A stretch of 64,000 bases of DNA from Hymenobacter sp. YIM 151858-1 (GTDB taxonomy: Bacteria > Bacteroidota > Bacteroidia > Cytophagales > Hymenobacteraceae), in the NCBI RefSeq assembly GCF_025979705.1, contig NZ_CP110136.1, forward strand, positions 1,426,001 to 1,490,000, given 5' to 3'. The notes beneath the pieces are model-generated. The model worked only from the letters and a program-made list of their open reading frames with translations, made no database searches and was not told the origin of the DNA. Shown in pieces: positions 59,498-64,000 of the stretch (position 1 is its first letter; the number at the start of each line of letters is the position of its first letter). Made by a program: the position numbers and the translations under genes.

Positions 59498-60601
59498 CTA
59501 CAAATTCTTGCGGCGGTTACGCTTGTAGTCCTCGAAAATCAGGCCGCCCAGGCCTTTAAGCGAGCTATAATACGCCTTGCCCTGGTTGGTTTCGGTGAAC
59601 TCGCGCACGAACTGCTGCAGGTACGGGTCGGAGGCAATCATGAAGGTGGTGATGGGGATTTTGAGGCGGCGGGCAGCGGCGGCCAGGTTCAGCGTCTTGT
59701 TCACCACTTTGCGGTCGAGGCCAAACGAGTTTTTGTAGTAGCCGCCGGGCTCCTTCAGGCAGGTGGGCTTGCCGTCGGTTATCATGAAGATCTGCTTGTT
59801 GGCGGTTTTGCGCTTGCGCAGCAAATCCATGGCCAGCTCCAGGCCCGCCACCGTGTTGGTGTGGTAGGGGCCCACCTGCAGGTACGGCAAGTCCTTCACC
59901 TCAATTTGCCAGGCATCGTTGCCGAACACGATGATGTCGAGGAAGTCCTTGGGGTACTTCTGCTTCACCAGCTCGGCCAGGGCCATGGCTACTTTTTTGG
60001 CCGGTGTAATGCGGTCTTCGCCGTACAAAATCATCGAGTGCGAGATGTCAATCATCAGCACCGTGGAGGTCTGGGTTTTGTGCTCGGTGTCGCGCACCTC
60101 CAGGTCGCCTTCGGTGAGCAGGTAATTGCCATCGAGGCCGTGGTTGAGCTGGGCGTTGCGCAGGCTCTCGGTCATCTCGATTTGCTCGATGGTGTCGCCA
60201 AACTGGTAGTCGCGCAGGTCGGTGGTCAGCTCGTCGCCCTGGCCCGCGTGCGGGGTGCGGTGGTTGCCCTGCGTGCCGCGCTTCAGCTTGCCGAAAATTT
60301 CTTCGAGGGCCGATTTGCGGATGAGCTGCTCCGATTTGGCCGTAATGCGCAGCTCGCCCAGTTGCTGCTCGTTTTCATCGATGTAGCCTTTCTTTTTCAG
60401 GTCTTCGATGAAGTCGCCCATGCCGTACTCGTCGTCGGTGAGGCCGTACTGCTTATCCAGCTCCGAAAGCCAGGAAAGGGCCTCCGCCACGTCGCCCGAC
60501 GTGATGGTGACCAACTGCATAAACAACTTAAATAGCGTGTCGAAGCCCTTTTCGGTGGATTCTTCGGGCACAAAATCGCGGAAGCGGAAGCCAACTGCCA
60601 T
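59498..60601 (-). CDS. VWA domain protein (chelatase/MoxR-type partner)
   Basis: 367 residues. An N-terminal helical region (about 1-175) precedes a von Willebrand A domain with the MIDAS motif DISHS (Asp185) and a later ITDGKPT. No signal peptide, so cytoplasmic. It is the likely partner of the AAA ATPase at 56511-58043. An inverted-repeat array lies upstream. Confidence 0.87.
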   Translation of the reverse strand: MAVGFRFRDFVPEESTEKGFDTLFKLFMQLVTITSGDVAEALSWLSELDKQYGLTDDEYGMGDFIEDLKKKGYIDENEQQLGELRITAKSEQLIRKSALEEIFGKLKRGTQGNHRTPHAGQGDELTTDLRDYQFGDTIEQIEMTESLRNAQLNHGLDGNYLLTEGDLEVRDTEHKTQTSTVLMIDISHSMILYGEDRITPAKKVAMALAELVKQKYPKDFLDIIVFGNDAWQIEVKDLPYLQVGPYHTNTVAGLELAMDLLRKRKTANKQIFMITDGKPTCLKEPGGYYKNSFGLDRKVVNKTLNLAAAARRLKIPITTFMIASDPYLQQFVREFTETNQGKAYYSSLKGLGGLIFEDYKRNRRKNL

Positions 60602-60663
60602 AGTTCAGAGGAATGTACCGGAAAACAACGGCCAACTCAGGTTAGTTTTTCGTTTGCGATAGA

Positions 60664-60743
60664 AGTAACACGTAACAGGTGACACGTGACAGGTTTTCCG
60701 GTAGTTATGCTCACTTGTTACCTGTTACTTGTCACCTTATCAC
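60664..60743. repeat. 7-nt periodic inverted-repeat array (word GTAACAG/GTGACAG)
   Basis: The left arm (60664-60694) reads AGTAACA, CGTAACA, GGTGACA, CGTGACA. The right arm (60711-60743) is complementary (TTGTTACC, TGTTACT, TGTCACC, TTATCACC). It sits between the VWA and DUF427 genes and ends 11 bp before the DUF427 ATG. Same word as the arrays in valS and after the enoyl-CoA hydratase gene. Confidence 0.88.
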
Positions 60744-60754
60744 CCCTATACCAC

Positions 60755-61036
60755 ATGAAAGCTATCTGGAACAATGCCGTGCTGGCCGAAAGCAATGATA
60801 CCGTGGTGGTTGAAAACAATCATTACTTTCCGGCCGAGTCGCTCAACCGCGAATACTTCGAGGACAGCATAGCCCAAACCAGCTGCCCCTGGAAAGGCCG
60901 GGCCAGCTACTACTCGGTGCGCGTAAACGGCGAGCTGAACAAGGATGCCGCCTGGTACTACCCCGATCCGAAACCTGCGGCCGAAAATATTCGTAATCGC
61001 GTGGCCTTCTGGAAGGGCGTGCAAGTGGTTCGGTAG
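60755..61036 (+). CDS. DUF427 family protein
   Basis: 93 residues from ATG 60755; the longer frame from 60686 only reads the repeat array. Family pattern: MKAIWNNAVLAESNDTVVVENNHYFPAESLNREYF ... SCPWKGRASYYSV ... AAWYYPDPKPAAENIRNRVAFW. A small beta fold with no established activity. Confidence 0.88.
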   Translation: MKAIWNNAVLAESNDTVVVENNHYFPAESLNREYFEDSIAQTSCPWKGRASYYSVRVNGELNKDAAWYYPDPKPAAENIRNRVAFWKGVQVVR

Positions 61037-61130
61037 CAGTTTTTGTAACCCGCTGCCAACACTCGCGTTTGCATATATGGATTTCCATATTTGCTTTGCT
61101 ACTTCTTCTCCACTCCTTTTTCAGCAACTC

Positions 61131-61793
61131 ATGAAATTTTCTGCTACGGCCTGGTGGTTTGGTGCCGCCGCCCTGCTTCTTACGGCCAGCTGCGACTCGG
61201 CGCGCAACGCGACCGACGATGCGACGAGCGACGCCGCTGTTTCGACTGCCGTTGAATCCACTCCCGCCGACGTTACCTTCAACCGCGACCTGACCCAGGG
61301 CGAATACCGCTTCCAGGTGCAATCGGCTAACCTCGACAACGGCCAGCAGCTTACCATTCGTACCCGCCGGGGCGACGCGCTGGTTACCGACCCCATTCGC
61401 CTGAACGTGCAAGGCAGCGTTACCGATGCCATCATGGGCGACCTGAACGGCAACGGCAACCCCGAGCTGTACGTGATTACCAGCGGCTCGGGCACGGGCT
61501 CGTTTGGCGGCGTGGAGGCTTACGAGTTTGTGGAGCGCGCTTTCCGCCCCATTCAGGCTCCGCCCAAGCTGAGCGCCGACCTGGCTGCCGGCTACAGCGG
61601 CCAGGATAAGTACGAGGTGCGCGGCAACCGTTTGGTGCGCACGTTCCCGGTAAGCGCGGGCACGGCCAGCGGCACTACCACCTCGGCCGATGCCGGCACC
61701 ACCGGCAGCACCCGTACCGTGGAGTACACCCTGAACAAGGACGGCATGCTGATGCCCGTGAGCACGCCTGCCGGCACCAACAACAAGCGCTAG
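61131..61793 (+). CDS. PliI-like lysozyme-inhibitor lipoprotein (copy 1)
   Basis: 220 residues. Lipoprotein signal with lipobox TASC (MKFSATAWWFGAAALLLTASC) and a short disordered linker. The domain reads VTDAIMGDLNGNGNPELYVITSGSGTGSFGGVEAYEFVERAFRPI, then AGYSGQDKYEVRGNRLVRTFPV and RTVEYTL, which matches the pattern of periplasmic inhibitors of I-type lysozyme as I recall it. A paralogue follows at 61952-62584. Function is inferred. Confidence 0.65.
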   Translation: MKFSATAWWFGAAALLLTASCDSARNATDDATSDAAVSTAVESTPADVTFNRDLTQGEYRFQVQSANLDNGQQLTIRTRRGDALVTDPIRLNVQGSVTDAIMGDLNGNGNPELYVITSGSGTGSFGGVEAYEFVERAFRPIQAPPKLSADLAAGYSGQDKYEVRGNRLVRTFPVSAGTASGTTTSADAGTTGSTRTVEYTLNKDGMLMPVSTPAGTNNKR

Positions 61794-61815
61794 TACCCAC
61801 TGCCAGCTATTGCTC

Positions 61816-61842
61816 AAAAGCCCGCCTCCCAGGCGGGCTTTT
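61816..61842 (+). terminator. Rho-independent terminator
   Basis: AAAAGCCCGCCT pairs with AGGCGGGCTTTT around 3 bases, followed by TT. Confidence 0.8.
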
Positions 61843-61951
61843 TTGTTGGGCGGCAGGGCGGCCGCCGCAGGTGCGCAACTCATTAGGCGGCAGGGCGTTT
61901 GTATAAGGCAATTGTGTGCCGAAGGCATCCGCTCATCCATTTGCCTGCTTT

Positions 61952-62584
61952 ATGACCAGCCCTGCCTTTTGCCTGCGCCCCGCTGCCCTGGGGTGGCTGG
62001 CGGCGGCCCTGCTTAGCAGCTGCGACTCGCAGCGCACGGCCACCGAAACCGCCGCCCCCAACCCCACGGCCAGTACCGCCGTGCCCGCGCCGAACGAGAG
62101 CTTCCGGAAAGAGATGAGCCGCGGCGACTACAATTTTGCCGTGCGCACCGTAGGCAGCGGCTCGCAGCGCCAGCTTACGCTGGAGGCCAAACGCCTGGGC
62201 CGCGAGCTGATGGCCTCCAGCACCAGCATCGAGGGCGTGGTGGCCGATGCCGTGGTTACCAACCTCAACAACGACGATTACCCCGAGCTGCTCGTGTTCA
62301 TGAACGCGGCCGGCAGCGGCTCGTACGGCAAGCTCGTGGGCTACGAATTTCTGAGCCGGGGCCGCCGCAACCTGGTGTTGCCGGCCCTCGATGGCCCTGC
62401 CGCGGTGGGCTACCTAGGCCACGACTCGTTTCGGGTTGAGGACCGCAAAATCATCCGCAGCTTTCCGGTGTACCTGCCCACCGACCCCAACAGCTCGCCC
62501 TCGGGCGGCACGCGCGTGGTGGAGTACGAACTGCCCAAACAGGGCGGCTCCATTACCATGGTGAGGCACCGCACGCTGCCCTAG
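61952..62584 (+). CDS. PliI-like lysozyme-inhibitor lipoprotein (copy 2)
   Basis: 210 residues from ATG 61952. Lipobox SSC (LAAALLSSC). It shares with copy 1 the segments GDYNFAVRT, ADAVVTNLNNDDYPELLVFMNAAGSGSYGKLVGYEF, VGYLGHDSFRVEDRKIIRSFPVY and RVVEYEL. The two have diverged well beyond a recent duplication. A terminator separates them, so each has its own signals. Confidence 0.65.
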   Translation: MTSPAFCLRPAALGWLAAALLSSCDSQRTATETAAPNPTASTAVPAPNESFRKEMSRGDYNFAVRTVGSGSQRQLTLEAKRLGRELMASSTSIEGVVADAVVTNLNNDDYPELLVFMNAAGSGSYGKLVGYEFLSRGRRNLVLPALDGPAAVGYLGHDSFRVEDRKIIRSFPVYLPTDPNSSPSGGTRVVEYELPKQGGSITMVRHRTLP

Positions 62585-62611
62585 GTGCCCGGCCCGGGCG
62601 GCTACCAAAAC

Positions 62612-62647
62612 ACCGCGCCCCGGCCTGCAGGCAGGTCGGGGCGCGGT
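62612..62647. terminator. GC-rich hairpin after copy 2
   Basis: ACCGCGCCCCG pairs with CGGGGCGCGGT around 14 bases; the T run is weak. Confidence 0.65.
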
Positions 62648-62670
62648 TGGTATTCCAACACGTTCAGCGG

Positions 62671-63648
62671 CTACTCAATCCACTTGAACTTGTACTCGAG
62701 CTTGGGCACCGGCATGCGGTCGGCTACGCGGCGCAGGCGGGCCGGCAGGGCCATGATGTAGTCGCGGGCTTTTTCGGCCTGGCCGTTGAGGCCGGTAATC
62801 TGGTCGATTTTCCATGTGTTGATCAGGCCTTCCAGAATGTCGGTGTAATCCTGGCTGGTGTACACGCCCAGGCGCTGGGCGGCATCGGTGAAGTGGCCGA
62901 AGGTTTTGCCCATCTCCACGCCCAGCTCGCGCATGTAGTGCGCGGGCATCACAATCTTCTTGCGCATCATGTCTTCGAAGGCGAGCATCATTTCCGACGG
63001 GTCTACTTCAAAGATTTTCTCCACGAAGGTTTGGTACACGCGGGCGTGGCGCGATTCGTCGCCGGCAATCATACCGCAAAGCTTGGAAAGAGCCCCGTCG
63101 CCGGCTTTGCGGGCCAGGGTGCCCACGCGGCGGTGCGAGAGGTTGGTAGCGGCCTCCTGATACGAAGTGTACACGAAAGCGCGGTACGGATCGTGGGCGG
63201 TGCCCAGGTCGAAACCGTCGGCAATAAGGTACTGGGTACTGATTTCGAACTCGCGCATGTTTACGCGGCCACACAGGTAGAGGTAGCGGTTCAGCAGGTC
63301 GCCGTGGCGGTTTTCCTCGGCCGTCCAGCCCCGGATCCACTGGGCCCAGCCGTTGTTGGGGTCGCGGTTCAGGTTGTCGAGCGAATGAAACCAGGCTTCG
63401 TAGTTGGGCAGCGCTTCTTCGGTGATGGTGTCGCCGATAAGTACGGCCAACAGGTCGTAGCTCAGCTCCTTGGCCCGCTCGCGCAGGGCCTTCACTTCGT
63501 CGAAAAAGTTGTCGAGGCGCGAATCGGGCAGAAAATCAGAGGGCTGCCAGCTGTCTTCAACTTTCTTGAGGAAAGTACCAATGTTCTCACGCAGAAATAC
63601 TTCGAGGTGCTCAAGTACTTCGCCGCGCGATGTCATGGAGGCAATCAT
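62671..63648 (-). CDS. Acyl-ACP desaturase (fatty acid desaturase type 2)
   Basis: 325 residues from ATG 63648 (ATG 63636 is an alternative). Diiron ligand motifs EENRHGD and DESRHARVY (EExxH and DExxH). Soluble stearoyl-ACP-type desaturase that sets unsaturation of membrane fatty acids. It has a promoter box 53 bp upstream. Confidence 0.88.
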   Translation of the reverse strand: MIASMTSRGEVLEHLEVFLRENIGTFLKKVEDSWQPSDFLPDSRLDNFFDEVKALRERAKELSYDLLAVLIGDTITEEALPNYEAWFHSLDNLNRDPNNGWAQWIRGWTAEENRHGDLLNRYLYLCGRVNMREFEISTQYLIADGFDLGTAHDPYRAFVYTSYQEAATNLSHRRVGTLARKAGDGALSKLCGMIAGDESRHARVYQTFVEKIFEVDPSEMMLAFEDMMRKKIVMPAHYMRELGVEMGKTFGHFTDAAQRLGVYTSQDYTDILEGLINTWKIDQITGLNGQAEKARDYIMALPARLRRVADRMPVPKLEYKFKWIE

Positions 63649-63701
63649 GTACGATGGGGAAAAGAGGTGATGAGGGGATGTTGGAGCAGTTGGGGAAAGC
63701 T

Positions 63702-63709
63702 CAAAAGTA
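63702..63709 (-). promoter_or_regulatory. Bacteroidota -7 promoter box for the desaturase
   Basis: The minus strand reads TACTTTTG, 53 bp before ATG 63648. Confidence 0.6.
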
Positions 63710-63774
63710 GGCAATCGGCAGCAGCTTGTTACCACCGGTGCCTACGCGCTGCCTACTATACGTACAAAACGGCA

Positions 63775-64000
63775 TTACGGCTGAACTGCCGGCCCGGCAA
63801 TGGTACGGGCAGTGGGCCACGCTACGCCCACCCAATTGTACAAATAAACGCGCCAAAATGCGGCGGCCTCGCCGGGCGGCAGGTACAACACGGTATTGGG
63901 GCGTGCGGCCAGGCGGCGCAGGGCCTCGGGCTGGCTGCGCGTGCCGGTAAGCCGCTGCCGCAACCGCGCCTGCGAGGGGTCGAGGGTGTTCCAGCCCACC
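63775..64000 (-). CDS. 3' end of a gene of unknown function, truncated by the window edge
   Basis: Minus-strand frame open to the right edge; the visible C-terminus is about 75 residues (WNTLDPSQARLRQRL ... EAAAFWRVYLYNWVGVAWPTARTIAGPAVQP). Not recognised. One hydrophobic stretch near the end could be a membrane helix. Confidence 0.45.
   Translation of the reverse strand, partial: VGWNTLDPSQARLRQRLTGTRSQPEALRRLAARPNTVLYLPPGEAAAFWRVYLYNWVGVAWPTARTIAGPAVQP

Noticed and set aside
1-64000. tRNA, rRNA, riboswitch, phage or defence genes
   Set aside because: No T-loop consensus, rRNA phrases, known riboswitch cores, phage structural genes or restriction/toxin pairs were recognised on either strand by reading.

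Overview
The window looks like a chromosome segment from a high-GC (roughly 60-63 %) member of Bacteroidota, most likely Cytophagales and close to Hymenobacter. The evidence is an lpxC-fabZ fusion gene, PorT/PorE-like type IX secretion genes, the Bacteroidota-type DUF5606 protein, a ubiE-porT pair, and promoters of the TAnnTTTG type used by Bacteroidota sigma factors. No phage, plasmid, CRISPR, rRNA or tRNA genes were seen. Most of the window is core housekeeping DNA.

Layout: 0-5.4 kb holds a truncated GT-C membrane protein and a lipid A cluster (lpxD, lpxC-fabZ, lpxA, orphan ABC ATPase). 5.6-11.2 kb holds an acidic protein, two DUF4197 proteins, cinA, a 2-oxo-acid dehydrogenase E2 and a small membrane protein. 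11.2-18.4 kb holds valS, a nitrilase-fold amidase next to a PP-loop sugar amidotransferase, and a ferredoxin divergent from an acyl-CoA reductase. 18.4-19.0 kb is an inverted-repeat-bounded GxxExxY nuclease-fold element. 19-31 kb has a nucleoside phosphorylase, trhO, a NeuD-like acetyltransferase, a membrane protein plus DUF2851, lolA, ftsK, a large membrane protein and xerD. 31-40.7 kb has aroQ, a class V aminotransferase, marC, rnhA, an acyltransferase, a tRNA methyltransferase, an 846-bp IS5-family insertion, a saccharopine-dehydrogenase-like gene, cdd, an esterase and an SDR enzyme. 40.7-44.6 kb carries porT, ubiE and a PorE-like gene. 45-56.5 kb has engB, a TonB-domain protein, DUF5606, fbp, aspartate kinase, enoyl-CoA hydratase, a Fur-family regulator with a peroxiredoxin, waaA, rsgA, a 3-hydroxyisobutyrate-dehydrogenase-like gene, a fasciclin lipoprotein and a cyclophilin. 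56.5-64 kb has an AAA/VWA pair split by a dihaem cytochrome c, DUF427, two PliI-like lipoproteins, an acyl-ACP desaturase and a truncated gene at the right edge.

Envelope biogenesis dominates: lipid A (lpxD/C/A, waaA), lipoprotein transport (lolA), protein secretion (porT, porE-like), surface sugar transfer and modification, and lysozyme inhibition.

The most interesting non-genic structure is a family of at least seven 7-8-nt-periodic arrays arranged as inverted repeats. In most cases they fill the whole space between one gene's stop codon and the next gene's start codon, and one copy sits in frame inside valS. A related 40-bp inverted repeat brackets the GxxExxY nuclease-fold gene exactly between two stop codons. 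A second genome-wide signal is strong enrichment of the palindrome CCTAGG (extended form GCCCTAGGTGCC), seen in both coding and non-coding DNA. The IS element has landed in a CTAG target of the same kind.
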